Counted from the stretch's first letter, positions 9,897 to 18,835 are shown. The stretch: 64,000 nucleotides of DNA from Sphingobacteriales bacterium 44-15 (GCA_001899685.1 MKWG01000036.1:1-64000), one strand, 5' to 3'. Numbers and translations: made by a program. Notes: generated by a model from the letters alone, not told the origin.

Positions 9897-11093
9897 ATGA
9901 GATACCTGGCAGGATTATTTGCATTGCTTTTATGTTATAGTTATTCCTTTGCTCAACCGGTGGCAGAAACCTCTTTAAAGGTTCCTGGTGTGGTTATTGC
10001 TCATAGCCCTGCCGCTTCGGGCCTCTATATAGGCTCGCCGAGCATTTGCATACTGCCCGACGGAAGTTACCTCGCATCGCATGACCTTTTCGGACCGGCC
10101 TCTAACGAATTTGTGCAACCGGTGTCGCGTATATACCGCTCTGTTAATAAAGGAAAGACCTGGCGCCAGGTGGCGGAAATTAAAGGGCAGTTCTGGTCAA
10201 AACTATTTGTGCAACAGGGCAGACTGTATTTTTTAGGCACTGACAAGCATCATGGCAATACTATTATACGCACTTCTTCAGATAATGGCACTACATGGAC
10301 TGATCCCGTGGATGAAGACCATGGGCTCCTGCTGAAGGGGGAATATCATTGTGCACCTATGCCGGTGATCATTCATGACGGCAGGATATGGAGAGCAATG
10401 GAAGATGCAATGGGGGAAATAAAAAAATGGGGAAAACGGTATGGCAGCATGATGCTTTCAGCGCCGGAAAATGCTGACCTGATGAAAGCCGCAAGCTGGA
10501 CATGCTCCAATTCTTTGCATTATGATTCTACTTTTCTTAATGGTAATTTTGGCGGATGGATTGAAGGCAATGCAGTAGTTGGCCCTGACGGGAATGTAGT
10601 GAATATGTTGCGGGTCGACGATAAATCTTCGCTTGAGGAAAAGGCGGCAATTGTTCATATCAGCGCTGATGGCAAAGTTGCTTCTTTTGATATAGCTTCA
10701 GGGTTTATTCCATTTGACGGAGGAAGTAAAAAATTCAGCATCCGGTATGATGCTTCTTCAAAACTGTATTGGTGCTTTTCCAATATTATTCCTCCGGCTG
10801 TAAAAGCTGCCAATCCCGGGAAAAATCCTGCTTCTATACGCAATACTTTAGCGTTGTTAAGTTCTCCTGATCTCCTGCACTGGACATTGCGGAAGGTTGT
10901 GCTGTCTCATCCGGATGATCTGAAGCATGGCTTTCAATATCCCGACTGGGCTTTTGATGGCAGGGACATTTTATTAGTTTCCAGAACAGCCTATGATGAT
11001 GCGGAAGGCGGGGCCCATAACCAGCATGATGCTAATTTTCTTACTTTTCACCGGATCAAAAAATTCAGGAAGCTGCCGGTTGTGAAGCAATAG
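9897..11093 (+). CDS. Secreted sialidase-fold (BNR repeat) protein
   Basis: 398 residues with a Sec signal peptide (MRYLAGLFALLLCYSYSFAQ). Asp-box/BNR motifs typical of six-bladed sialidase propellers are visible: RSVNKGKTW and TSSDNGTTW, plus the weaker YWCFSNI blade region. The N-terminal segment SGLYIGSPSICILPDGSYLASHD is common in sialidase-like hydrolases of Bacteroidota. Whether it cleaves sialic acid is not established by the sequence: an unambiguous arginine triad was not traced, and many family members act on other glycans or have unknown substrates. It lies alone on the plus strand, a few kilobases before the kdu genes. Confidence 0.8.
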   Translation: MRYLAGLFALLLCYSYSFAQPVAETSLKVPGVVIAHSPAASGLYIGSPSICILPDGSYLASHDLFGPASNEFVQPVSRIYRSVNKGKTWRQVAEIKGQFWSKLFVQQGRLYFLGTDKHHGNTIIRTSSDNGTTWTDPVDEDHGLLLKGEYHCAPMPVIIHDGRIWRAMEDAMGEIKKWGKRYGSMMLSAPENADLMKAASWTCSNSLHYDSTFLNGNFGGWIEGNAVVGPDGNVVNMLRVDDKSSLEEKAAIVHISADGKVASFDIASGFIPFDGGSKKFSIRYDASSKLYWCFSNIIPPAVKAANPGKNPASIRNTLALLSSPDLLHWTLRKVVLSHPDDLKHGFQYPDWAFDGRDILLVSRTAYDDAEGGAHNQHDANFLTFHRIKKFRKLPVVKQ

Positions 11094-11483
11094 GATGTGC
11101 TCAGTGACCGGAGAAGTCTTTTTGCAAAATTTGTTTCCCCCTGCAAAGTCAGCGCTTTTACCACCCGATTGCCAACGATGCAGTGGGGAAACAGCCATCA
11201 ACATATATAGATAAGAGTCCTTAACGTGGAATATTTCTTTCAGTAACAGCAGTAATCTCTAACAGTACTTTAAAGTTAATACACCGGTATTGAGCAAAAC
11301 CGGTATATGAGTACGCTGCAGGCTTTTTTGAGCAATCAGTGAGAATGAAGTGGTAGTTGACAATGGTGCTCTTTCCATGTAATAAAAATGATGTCGGAGC
11401 GAAGATTTTACGCTAAATATGTACTAATGATAAACCTGTAATCTTTGCTTCGTATAAATGCTTATGAATGAAAGCTTGAGTAT
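11094..11483. other. Gene-free 390-bp stretch
   Basis: No open frame with a credible start, tRNA or strong hairpin was found between the sialidase-fold gene and the convergent TMEM220 gene. A short inverted motif (ACCGGTAT/AACCGGTAT near 11282-11307) is present but weak. The sequence is A/T-rich and looks non-coding. Confidence 0.5.
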
Positions 11484-11864
11484 TTACTGTCGTGCACTTC
11501 TCTTTTTTGCATAAAAATAATCAATCAGCAGCACGCCAATCAGTATAGCAAGGCCGAAGAACTCCCTTGTATCTTCTATCCAGGGGGTTGAGGCCTTCAT
11601 TTGCGCTGCAATATTATCTGCATGATGCTTGGTAGCCCAGTCCCATACCCCGTTTGATTCAAAAAATTTATAAACTGCATACAAGGTATAGGCAGCGATG
11701 CCTGCGATATAAGCTTTGGGATAATATTTTCCCCGGAAGGCAAGCCAGCAAAGCACGGCACTATAGAGATATATAGGCATCCATAAATAAGGATCAGGGT
11801 CATTGTATTGGAGCGCGGCAAAAACAATAAACACCAGGCAAAAGAAGATATTAAAGATTTTCAT
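11484..11864 (-). CDS. TMEM220-family small membrane protein
   Basis: 126 residues with four hydrophobic segments. It starts MKIFNIFFCLVFIVFAALQYNDPD. The NDPDPYLWMPIY motif just after the first helix is the signature of the TMEM220 family, found in eukaryotes and many Bacteroidota with no assigned function. The C-terminus is short and basic (YAKKRSARQ). It is transcribed divergently from the DoxX-like gene with 46 bp of A/T-rich sequence between them, so they may share a control region. Confidence 0.85.
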   Translation of the reverse strand: MKIFNIFFCLVFIVFAALQYNDPDPYLWMPIYLYSAVLCWLAFRGKYYPKAYIAGIAAYTLYAVYKFFESNGVWDWATKHHADNIAAQMKASTPWIEDTREFFGLAILIGVLLIDYFYAKKRSARQ

Positions 11865-11910
11865 AGCTTAAAAGTAAAATAATAATGACTTTTATAAAAA
11901 TAAAAAGAAT

Positions 11911-12267
11911 ATGAAATCAACAAAGATCATTTACTGGACCACTACTGTTCTTTTTGCCGCCTTTATGATATTTTCGGCTATCCCCAATATTATGGTCACA
12001 GAGGACTCGAAGCAGCTGATAACACATCTCGGTTATCCCCTGTATTTCATACCCTTTATCGGCTTTGCAAAATTACTGGGCTCGGTTGCTATTTTAATTC
12101 CTTCGTTCAAAAAAATAAAGGAATGGGCTTATGCAGGATTGTTTTTTGATCTGATTGCTGTTGTATATTCTGCTGTGATGACCGATGGATTTGACCCGGC
12201 TATGCTGGTAATGGTATTGGTTTTTGCCGTGGCTATTACATCATATATCTTTAAAGACAAAAATTAA
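11911..12267 (+). CDS. DoxX-like family membrane protein
   Basis: 118 residues and four predicted transmembrane helices, starting MKSTKIIYWTTTVLFAAFMIFSAIPN. The pattern HLGYPLYFIPFIGFAKLLGSVAILIPSFKKIKEWAYAG matches the DoxX-like family, whose members sit in the inner membrane and are often linked to redox or detoxification genes; the function here is unknown. Its TAA stop overlaps the ATG of the next gene by one base (TAATG), indicating translational coupling with the DUF1801 gene. Confidence 0.88.
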   Translation: MKSTKIIYWTTTVLFAAFMIFSAIPNIMVTEDSKQLITHLGYPLYFIPFIGFAKLLGSVAILIPSFKKIKEWAYAGLFFDLIAVVYSAVMTDGFDPAMLVMVLVFAVAITSYIFKDKN

Positions 12268-12683
12268 TGCGGATGGCTACTTCCTCCCCCAAAAGAAGCC
12301 CTTACGGAGCAGCCAGGTTCAGTACTGTTGACGAATATATATCTTCCTTTGCGGGAAGAACAAAGCTGCTTTTGGAAGAGATGAGAGCCGTTATCAGGCA
12401 GGCTGCTCCTGAAGCGGAAGAAGTGATCAGCTACAATATGCCTGCATTTAAGCAGCATGGCGTGCTGGTATATTTTGCAGGGTATGATAAGCATATCGGG
12501 TTTTACCCAACCGGTAGTCCCGTACAGGTATTCAAAGAAGAGCTTACGGCGTATAAAACCTCGAAAGGAGCCATACAATTTCCACTGGATAAGACCATTC
12601 CCAAAGCGCTGGTAAAAAAAATCGTAAGATACAGGATAGCCGAAGACACTGAAAAGGTAAAAGCAAAAAAGAAGAAAAGTTGA
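12267..12683 (+). CDS. DUF1801 / YdhG-like (frataxin-like fold) protein
   Basis: 138 residues. The core STVDEYISSFAGRTKLLLEEMRAVIRQAAPEAEEVISYNMPAF, with YFAGYDKHIGFYPTGSPV after it, is characteristic of the DUF1801 family, sometimes annotated as iron chaperones from structural similarity to frataxin. The conserved ISYNMPAF and GFYP motifs are intact. The C-terminus is Lys-rich. It overlaps the DoxX-like stop by one base and is followed after 12 bp by the pentapeptide-repeat gene, so the three are likely one transcript. Biochemical role is not known. Confidence 0.88.
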   Translation: MRMATSSPKRSPYGAARFSTVDEYISSFAGRTKLLLEEMRAVIRQAAPEAEEVISYNMPAFKQHGVLVYFAGYDKHIGFYPTGSPVQVFKEELTAYKTSKGAIQFPLDKTIPKALVKKIVRYRIAEDTEKVKAKKKKS

Positions 12684-12695
12684 AACAGGCTGTTT

Positions 12696-13274
12696 ATGGA
12701 AGACACATTTATTGATAAAATATTTACCGGTCAGGATTTTATAGGCAGCAGTTTACAGGTTGCAGAATATGAGGGTTGTTGCTTTGACCGTTGTGATCTT
12801 TTCAATGCAGATCTTTCGTCCTGTATATTTATTGATTGCAGGTTTGATGGATGTAATCTTTCCCTTGTGAAATTAGGCAAGACCGTTTTTCGCGATGTGG
12901 CATTTAAGGATTGCAAAATGCTCGGGCTTCATTTTGGAGATTGCAATGGGAATGGATTGTCGGTAAAGTTTGATCAGTGCACGCTCAACCAGTCTTCTTT
13001 TTATCAGTGTAAACTGATCAAAACCATTTTTAAAAATTGCCTGTTACAGGAAACAGATTTTACGGAGGCAGATATATCCGCTTCTGTTTTTGAGCAGTGC
13101 GACTTCCTGGGAGCTTTATTTGAGCATACTATTCTTGAAAAAGCAGATATGCGTTCCTCCTTCAATTATGTGATAGACCCCGAGATAAATAAAATTAAAA
13201 AAGCCAGGTTCTCACTTTCAGCAATTGCCGGCCTGCTGTTGAAATATAATATCGAAATAGACAGGATAAGCTGA
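12696..13274 (+). CDS. Pentapeptide-repeat protein, Qnr/McbG-like architecture
   Basis: 192 residues built almost entirely of pentapeptide repeats A(D/N)LxX with central Phe/Leu (examples: CCFDR CDLFN ADLSS CIFID CRFDG CNLSL; later TDFTE ADISA SVFEQ CDFLG ALFEH). The chain should form a right-handed quadrilateral beta-helix. The C-terminal tail NYVIDPEINKIKKARFSLSA plus GLL...IEID resembles the capping helix of Qnr-like proteins, which mimic DNA and protect gyrase. A role in quinolone protection is only a family possibility; many such proteins have other or unknown roles. Cysteines are unusually frequent. Confidence 0.85.
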   Translation: MEDTFIDKIFTGQDFIGSSLQVAEYEGCCFDRCDLFNADLSSCIFIDCRFDGCNLSLVKLGKTVFRDVAFKDCKMLGLHFGDCNGNGLSVKFDQCTLNQSSFYQCKLIKTIFKNCLLQETDFTEADISASVFEQCDFLGALFEHTILEKADMRSSFNYVIDPEINKIKKARFSLSAIAGLLLKYNIEIDRIS

Positions 13275-13565
13275 AACGGGAGTCTATTAATTTTCAGGAC
13301 TGATTTTTATTACAGAATAAAGCTGCCTGCACCGCTACAACAGGGCTTCATAAACGGTAAACCATAAACATAAACCATAAACAATAAATCCTTTTAGTGC
13401 AACCTTATGTCTTCCTGCCTTAGTGGTTCAAAGATTGCTTCTTTCCTTTCTGAACGTTCGGGGCGAATCAGCTCATTTTACTGATACAGGTCTGTTTAAA
13501 GCAATAATACTTATTTTCACCAAAATTTTGATAGCTTTCTTCTTCTGTCAAATATCCGTGATGCC

Positions 13566-14336
13566 ATGAATAAGTTTACATTATTTGACCTTTCTGGGAA
13601 AACAGCATTAGTAACAGGTTGCAATAAAGGTATAGGCAAAGCCATGGCCACCGGGCTTGCTGAAGCCGGAGCAGACATTATCGGCATATCTTCTTCCATG
13701 CCTTCGTCCGGAAGTGATATTGAAAGGGAAGTAAAAGCGCTTGGAAGAAATTTTGCGGCATACAAGGCAGATCTCTCAGACAGGAAAAAATTGTATGCAA
13801 CAATTGAGCGGATACTTGCTGCTTACAGTACCATTGATATATTGGTAAATAATGCGGGCATTATTAAACGCGCTCCCGCTGCAGAACACAGTGATGACTT
13901 CTGGGATGAAGTACTCAATATCAACCTGAGCGCACAGTTTGTTCTTTCCCGTGAAATAGGAAAGCACATGCTGCAACGCGGTAGTGGTAAGATCATCTTT
14001 ACCTGTTCTCTGCTGAGCTTTCAGGGAGGGATCAATGTGCCCGGTTATACTGCTTCCAAATCGGCATTGGCCGGGCTGGTAAGGGCATTAGGCAATGAAT
14101 GGGGGAGTAAAGGTGTACAGGTAAACGGTATTGCGCCCGGCTATATAGCAACAGATAATACGCAGGCTTTGAGAGAAGATGTACAGAGGAACAAGTCAAT
14201 CCTGGAGCGTATTCCCGCCGGCCACTGGGGAGCGCCTGAAGATTTTAAGGGACCTGCAGTATTTCTGGCTTCTGCGGCTTCAGCCTATGTAAATGGAACG
14301 ATCCTGTTTGTAGATGGCGGCTGGATGGCGCGCTGA
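13566..14336 (+). CDS. kduD: 2-dehydro-3-deoxy-D-gluconate 5-dehydrogenase (SDR family)
   Basis: 256 residues, a classical short-chain dehydrogenase. The nucleotide-binding TGCNKGIG motif lies at about residues 17-24, NNAG near 97-100, and the catalytic pair in YTASKSAL near 160 with the upstream Ser. The N-terminus MNKFTLFDLSGKTALVTGCNKGIGKAMA and the C-terminal VNGTILFVDGGWMAR match KduD closely. KduD interconverts 2,5-diketo-3-deoxygluconate and 2-keto-3-deoxygluconate in unsaturated uronate breakdown. kduI follows 35 bp downstream, strongly supporting this assignment. Confidence 0.93.
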   Translation: MNKFTLFDLSGKTALVTGCNKGIGKAMATGLAEAGADIIGISSSMPSSGSDIEREVKALGRNFAAYKADLSDRKKLYATIERILAAYSTIDILVNNAGIIKRAPAAEHSDDFWDEVLNINLSAQFVLSREIGKHMLQRGSGKIIFTCSLLSFQGGINVPGYTASKSALAGLVRALGNEWGSKGVQVNGIAPGYIATDNTQALREDVQRNKSILERIPAGHWGAPEDFKGPAVFLASAASAYVNGTILFVDGGWMAR

Positions 14337-14371
14337 ACCCCCAATAATTTAATTTGTTAAATACATACGCA

Positions 14372-15202
14372 ATGGAAATCAGATTTCAAACGAGCCCTGC
14401 AGAGACAAAGCAGATGGATACGGCGCAACTGCGGCAAAACTTCCTGGTACAGCAACTAATGAAGGATGACGCGGTTGAGCTGGTATACTCGCATTATGAC
14501 AGGGTGATCTTAGGAGGGATAAAACCGCTGAGTAAAACGCTTGGACTACCCAATCACCCGGAACTCCGGGCCGAGTATTTCCTGGAACGCAGGGAACTGG
14601 GGGTTGTTAATGTGGGAGGACCGGGTAAGGTGACGGCTGACGGAAAGGACTTCATAATGCCGAAATTAAGTTGCCTGTATGTTGGCAAAGGAACGAAAGA
14701 AGTGCTGTTCAGCAGCGTTGCCAAAGATAATCCTGCTGTATTTTATATATTGTCATCCCCGGCGCATCATGCTTATCCCATTGCTTTGATGGAGAAAGAA
14801 AAAGCCGCTCCCGTGGAGCTGGGCACGGCAGAAACCTCTAATAAAAGGACGGTGTACAAATATATTCACCTCGACGGGATACAAAGTTGTCAACTGGTGA
14901 TGGGGCTTACTGTGCTGGCTCCGGGCAGCGTATGGAATTCTGTGCCGCCGCATACGCACACCAGAAGAATGGAAGCATATTTTTATTTTGATCTGCCTGA
15001 AGACCAGCGTATGTTCCATTTTATGGGCAACCCGCAGGAGACAAGGCATATTGTAATGAAAAATCATGAAGCGGTAATCTCTCCTCCCTGGAGCACCCAT
15101 TTTGGCTGTGGAACCTCAAACTATGGTTTCATCTGGGGAATGGCGGGAGAAAACCTGGTATATTCCGATATGGATCCTGTTCCTGTTCCCACATTATTGT
15201 AA
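14372..15202 (+). CDS. kduI: 5-dehydro-4-deoxy-D-glucuronate isomerase
   Basis: 276 residues from the ATG at 14372 (MEIRFQTSPAETKQMDTAQL), the usual KduI start and length; a TTG six codons earlier is ignored. KduI isomerises 4-deoxy-5-ketouronate released by pectate or glycosaminoglycan lyases. The cupin metal site is visible as PPHTHTRRMEAYFY (two His and the Glu) plus a downstream His in PPWSTHFGCG. It forms an operon with kduD and the DUF4861 gene. No polysaccharide lyase or KDG kinase/aldolase gene is in the window, so the unsaturated uronate must come from genes elsewhere. Confidence 0.95.
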   Translation: MEIRFQTSPAETKQMDTAQLRQNFLVQQLMKDDAVELVYSHYDRVILGGIKPLSKTLGLPNHPELRAEYFLERRELGVVNVGGPGKVTADGKDFIMPKLSCLYVGKGTKEVLFSSVAKDNPAVFYILSSPAHHAYPIALMEKEKAAPVELGTAETSNKRTVYKYIHLDGIQSCQLVMGLTVLAPGSVWNSVPPHTHTRRMEAYFYFDLPEDQRMFHFMGNPQETRHIVMKNHEAVISPPWSTHFGCGTSNYGFIWGMAGENLVYSDMDPVPVPTLL

Positions 15203-15224
15203 TCAGCTTTAAAATAATCATTCC

Positions 15225-16508
15225 ATGAAACCCCATAAAACGATTTGCTTCCTGGCGCTGATAGTATTTGGCTGCTGGCAAATATCGTGTGCGCAAAAAG
15301 AGGAGGTTGGTACGGTAACGATCAGCAATCCCGCACCTGTGCAAAGTAATGACGCTCTTATCGTATTGAAGCGAAGTGATATTGAAAAGAAGATTGGCGT
15401 TATTGCAGCCGGTAAATATGTGCAGGTGTTTGCTGAACAGCGTCCTGTAGTAGTGCAGTATGATGATATGGATGGAGACGGCAATTGGGATGAAGCCGCG
15501 TTCCTGTATTCATTTCAACCTAAAGCTTCTGTCAGGTTTTCATTTAAGGTGACCGATGCTCCGGCTACGGTCAAAGCTGTGGTGAGAGCGCATGTTCGTC
15601 ACCGTAAGAAAAACGAAGATAATAGCTTCGGACCTGTCATTACCCGTGATACCATGCCCCCCGCCAACCCTCCCACGAACTTTTCTAAAGTGCCGCTGCC
15701 GCCTTATTTGACAGAAGGTCCCGCATGGGAAAACGACAAGGTAGCTTTCCGGCTGTACTTTGATACACGTAACGGAAAAGATATTTTTGCCAAAAGACAG
15801 CCGGCGATGGTAATGGATACGGTTGGAGCGAATAAGAATGCCAGTTATCATGCACTTTCAGATTGGGGAATGGATGTGTTGCATGTGGGTAAGTCCCTTG
15901 GCGCAGGCTCTGTGGCGATCGCTGCCAGGGATGCGGGCGGAAAGGATACGCTTATCAGGCTGGGCGGCCCCAATGTAAAGAAAGAAATATACCATGCTAT
16001 AGCGGACGGACCGGTAAGAGCTGTCTTCACTATTGACTATGAATGGGAGATCAATGGCAACCCTGTTTCTATCATGGATGAGACCAGCATATGGGGTGGG
16101 CAGTATTTTTATGAAACAAGGCTAATGGTGAAGGGTGCCCCGGCAGATGCAACATTAGTTGCCGGCTTTGCAGACTTTTATGATAATGTGCCCGGAAGCC
16201 TGGACACGGCAGGAACAAAAATCTATTATTCTTACGGAGTACAGAGTGAAGGAAAAGATAAGCTGGGTATGGCAATAGCAGTGCCAGCAAAGAACTTTGC
16301 CTGGTACAAAAATATTAATGACGGTACAGGAGATATTGATCATTCCTATCTTGTTGCCCGGCATATTATACCCGGGGGACCAACAGGCTACCGTTTTTAC
16401 TCCGGCTGGGAAAAATCTGATACAGCTTTTCAATCATACGGGGGCTTCCGCAATTACCTGGAGAAGCAGGCTGTATTGCTGGGGATGCCGCTGAGATATG
16501 AGTGGTAA
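15225..16508 (+). CDS. DUF4861 secreted protein of the uronate operon
   Basis: 427 residues with a signal peptide (MKPHKTICFLALIVFGCWQISCAQ); cleavage after CAQ or a lipobox-like Cys are both possible. The first domain VTISNPAPVQSNDALIVLKRSDIEKKIG and the block GPAWENDKVAFRLYFDTRNGKDIFAK are typical of DUF4861. The family, as I recall it, clusters with pectin, alginate or glycosaminoglycan utilisation genes in Bacteroidota. The acidic YDDMDGDGNWDEAAFLYSF resembles a calcium-binding loop. It follows kduI by 22 bp and is probably co-transcribed. The reaction, if any, is not established. Confidence 0.85.
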   Translation: MKPHKTICFLALIVFGCWQISCAQKEEVGTVTISNPAPVQSNDALIVLKRSDIEKKIGVIAAGKYVQVFAEQRPVVVQYDDMDGDGNWDEAAFLYSFQPKASVRFSFKVTDAPATVKAVVRAHVRHRKKNEDNSFGPVITRDTMPPANPPTNFSKVPLPPYLTEGPAWENDKVAFRLYFDTRNGKDIFAKRQPAMVMDTVGANKNASYHALSDWGMDVLHVGKSLGAGSVAIAARDAGGKDTLIRLGGPNVKKEIYHAIADGPVRAVFTIDYEWEINGNPVSIMDETSIWGGQYFYETRLMVKGAPADATLVAGFADFYDNVPGSLDTAGTKIYYSYGVQSEGKDKLGMAIAVPAKNFAWYKNINDGTGDIDHSYLVARHIIPGGPTGYRFYSGWEKSDTAFQSYGGFRNYLEKQAVLLGMPLRYEW

Positions 16509-16559
16509 GTGGTAAGTGATAAGAGGTAAGTGGTTACTGACAAAGGGGGTAATCGATAG

Positions 16560-16615
16560 ACGTGAGACGATAAACGTGAAAAGTGAGAGGTTATCTCACG
16601 TTTATCGTCCCACGT
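16560..16615. repeat. Word-repeat hairpin (ACGTGAGACG type)
   Basis: The arm at 16560-16579 (ACGTGAGACGATAAACGTGA) pairs with 16596-16615 over 20 bp with one mismatch; the loop is 16 nt. Upstream, 16501-16540 is a degenerate tandem of the word GGTAAGT. It lies downstream of the DUF4861 stop and could terminate that transcript. Confidence 0.8.
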
Positions 16616-16747
16616 TTTATTCTTTATTCCCTATTCTATCTCTTTTCCCGATACCGGGTCTTTGCCAAAAACTTAACATAGCCGGTATTATATAATTGTT
16701 AAGTTTGTTATAGTATATTTAGATACGAACATTTAAATAAAGACAAT

Positions 16748-16978
16748 ATGGCAAAGACGACAAAGCCGGTACCCCTGAGCAGGAAAAAGCAGCTTAGGGC
16801 GCAAATTGCAACAACGCTTCAGAAAACATTTCCGGAACTTAAAAAACTTGTTGGTGAAAAGAAGTTTAATCAGCATGTAAAAAAAGCAAGTAAAGTGCTG
16901 GCGGCAGGAGCTGCAAAAAAAGAAAAGAAGCCTGTTGTAACAAAGAGGAAGACTGTAGAGGGCAAAGCTATAGCCTGA
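16748..16978 (+). CDS. Small basic protein, function unknown
   Basis: 76 residues, starting MAKTTKPVPLSRKKQLRAQI. It is strongly basic (Lys-rich), has no membrane segment and no recognised catalytic motif. An amphipathic helical core (TTLQKTFPELKKLVGEKKFNQHVKKASKVL) is flanked by Lys/Ala-rich tails reminiscent of nucleic-acid-binding tails. An A/T-rich leader with a TATATTTA element (near 16716) could act as a promoter. It may be a small nucleoid- or ribosome-associated protein, but that is only inference from charge. Confidence 0.75.
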   Translation: MAKTTKPVPLSRKKQLRAQIATTLQKTFPELKKLVGEKKFNQHVKKASKVLAAGAAKKEKKPVVTKRKTVEGKAIA

Positions 16979-17021
16979 TGAAGGGTAAGCTTGCAATGGT
17001 GCTGCTGTAATATAAAAGTGC

Positions 17022-17195
17022 TTACGAGATATCCCGTCTCATTTCTTTTTCCGTTTTATTTTCTTCCACGGGATCGGTTGATTCCGGCGGGAATAATTTT
17101 TTCCGATCGCGGCGGTTTCTCCAGTTGAGAAAAAGCAATAGTGCTGTTAGCACAATTACTACTATTATTATTAGTGGGATATTAATATCCTGCAT
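17022..17195 (-). CDS. Small single-span membrane protein
   Basis: 57 residues from the ATG at 17195 (MQDINIPLIIIVVIVLTALL). One hydrophobic helix (residues 5-22) is followed by a basic stretch (NWRNRRDRKK) and an acidic C-terminal tail. The layout predicts an N-out, C-in inner-membrane mini-protein. Small proteins of this layout recur in Bacteroidota, with no function known to me. A reading from 17246 adds 17 residues, breaks this pattern and is less likely. Confidence 0.65.
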   Translation of the reverse strand: MQDINIPLIIIVVIVLTALLLFLNWRNRRDRKKLFPPESTDPVEENKTEKEMRRDIS

Positions 17196-17384
17196 GTTCC
17201 CGGAATTTTCGTGTCTACAAAATAGCGATTTTCCCGGTCGAAGCAAGGTTATGTTTTTTTTAATATATTAATCCCGGGAGAGGTGTTGAGCGTGTTAAGT
17301 ATCCTTTCCATGAAAGACCAGTTCGGTTTTGAGATGGTGAAATCCGGCCGCTATCTTACGGGGCGATAGACAGCCAATGAACGG

Positions 17385-17520
17385 AAGAGAGAGGTGGTAA
17401 GTGGTAAGGTGAAACGTCAGACGAGAAACGTCAAATGGGAAACGTCATTCACGTCTCACGTCTCACCTTTCACGTCTCATTATGCACCATTGACTATTCA
17501 CTATTCACCAATTCACTCAG
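17385..17520. repeat. Word-repeat block upstream of the MFS gene
   Basis: A degenerate run of short words: GGTGGTAAGTGGTAAGGTGA, then GAAACGTCAGACGAGAAACGT, then the opposite strand form CACGTCTCACGTCTCACC, then ACTATTCACTATTCACCAA. The GTGA-type words on one side face TCAC-type words on the other, so the block can fold. It can be read through in frame with the MFS gene, which gives a spurious N-terminal extension. Confidence 0.75.
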
Positions 17521-17530
17521 AACAGAATTT

Positions 17531-18781
17531 ATGACCACAAACACGATTGCCAAACGACGCTGGGTACGGTTAATACCCATTGCTTTTATCACCTACAGTC
17601 TTGCTTATCTTGACCGGGCAAATTTTGGTTTTGCCACGGCCGGCGGCATGGCGGAAGATCTTACGATCACTCCTGCGCTGTCTTCCCTGCTCAGCTCGTT
17701 GTTTTTCCTGGGATATTTTTTCTTCCAGATCCCGGGAGCATTATATGCTGCAAATAAGAGCGCCAAAAAATTGATATTCTGGTCGCTGGTCCTCTGGGGC
17801 GGGCTTGCTATGGCTACAGGTATGATCAGCAATGTAAGTTTACTCATCGTCATCAGGTTTATGCTGGGTGTGGTAGAGAGCGCTGTGATGCCGGCTATGC
17901 TCATATTCCTGAGCCGCTGGTTCACCAAGGCAGAACGTTCAAGGGCCAATACTTTTTTGATACTCGGTAATCCTGTGACTATTTTGTGGATGTCTATTGT
18001 ATCGGGATACCTGGTAAAGTCGATGGGCTGGCGATGGATGTTTGTTATAGAAGGCGCCCCGGCGATAATATGGGCTTTCTTTTGGTGGCGATTAATAGAA
18101 GATAAGCCCGGGAAGGCGAAATGGCTGACCACAGAAGAAAAAGATGCCCTGGAAGCACAGTTGCAGCTGGAGCAGCAAAATATCAAACCGGTAAGAAATT
18201 ACGGAGAAGCATTTCGCCTGAAAGTAGTGATCCTGCTTTGCCTCCAGTATGCTTTGTGGAGTATAGGAGTATATGGTTTTATAATGTGGCTGCCTTCTAT
18301 TATCAATGCTGCTCCCAACAGTAATATTGTAACAACGGGATGGCTGTCGTCTGTGCCATATCTCCTGGCGGTAATAGCTATGCTGGGCGTATCTTATTTT
18401 TCTGATAAAACACTGAAGCGGAAAATTTTCGTGTGGCCGTTCCTGTTAACAGGTGCTATAGCTTTTTATGGTTCTTATTTAGCCGGAACAGGTAATTTCT
18501 GGCTCTCTTTCCTGTTGCTCGTAATAGCCGGCGGGGCAATGTATGCGCCTTATGGACCTTTCTTTGCCATTATTACAGAAGTGCTGCCCAAAAACGTATC
18601 AGGCGGCGCCATAGCTTTGATCAACAGTTTTGGCGCCCTGGGTTCCTTTACAGGCGCTTACCTGGTAGGTTATTTAAACGGTGCGACGGGTGGTTTCGGC
18701 TCCTCCTATATTTTCATGTCAGGCTCTCTTTTTCTTTCGGCTCTGATAACAATGGTGGCAGTGAAGGATGCAAGGGCTTAA
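17531..18781 (+). CDS. MFS transporter, anion:cation symporter type (hexuronate-like)
   Basis: 416 residues from ATG 17531 (MTTNTIAKRRWVRLIPIAFI). Twelve hydrophobic segments are visible. The first-helix motif LIPIAFITYSLAYLDRANFGFA and the loop FLSRWFTKAERSRANTFLILGNP are typical of the ACS family, which includes ExuT/GudP-type hexuronate and aldarate carriers. The kduD-kduI genes just upstream on the same strand make an unsaturated uronate or hexuronate a likely substrate, but this is contextual inference. A start at 17435 would translate the repeat block and is rejected. Confidence 0.88.
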   Translation: MTTNTIAKRRWVRLIPIAFITYSLAYLDRANFGFATAGGMAEDLTITPALSSLLSSLFFLGYFFFQIPGALYAANKSAKKLIFWSLVLWGGLAMATGMISNVSLLIVIRFMLGVVESAVMPAMLIFLSRWFTKAERSRANTFLILGNPVTILWMSIVSGYLVKSMGWRWMFVIEGAPAIIWAFFWWRLIEDKPGKAKWLTTEEKDALEAQLQLEQQNIKPVRNYGEAFRLKVVILLCLQYALWSIGVYGFIMWLPSIINAAPNSNIVTTGWLSSVPYLLAVIAMLGVSYFSDKTLKRKIFVWPFLLTGAIAFYGSYLAGTGNFWLSFLLLVIAGGAMYAPYGPFFAIITEVLPKNVSGGAIALINSFGALGSFTGAYLVGYLNGATGGFGSSYIFMSGSLFLSALITMVAVKDARA

Positions 18782-18835
18782 AGGATTTCTCGTTTTTGAC
18801 GTTTCTCGTTTCTCGTTTGACGTTTGAACACTTCT

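Noticed and set aside
17435-17530. Longer N-terminus of the MFS protein
   Set aside because: It translates the GTGA/TCAC word-repeat block (HVSRLTFHVSL); the conserved start is MTTNTIAK.
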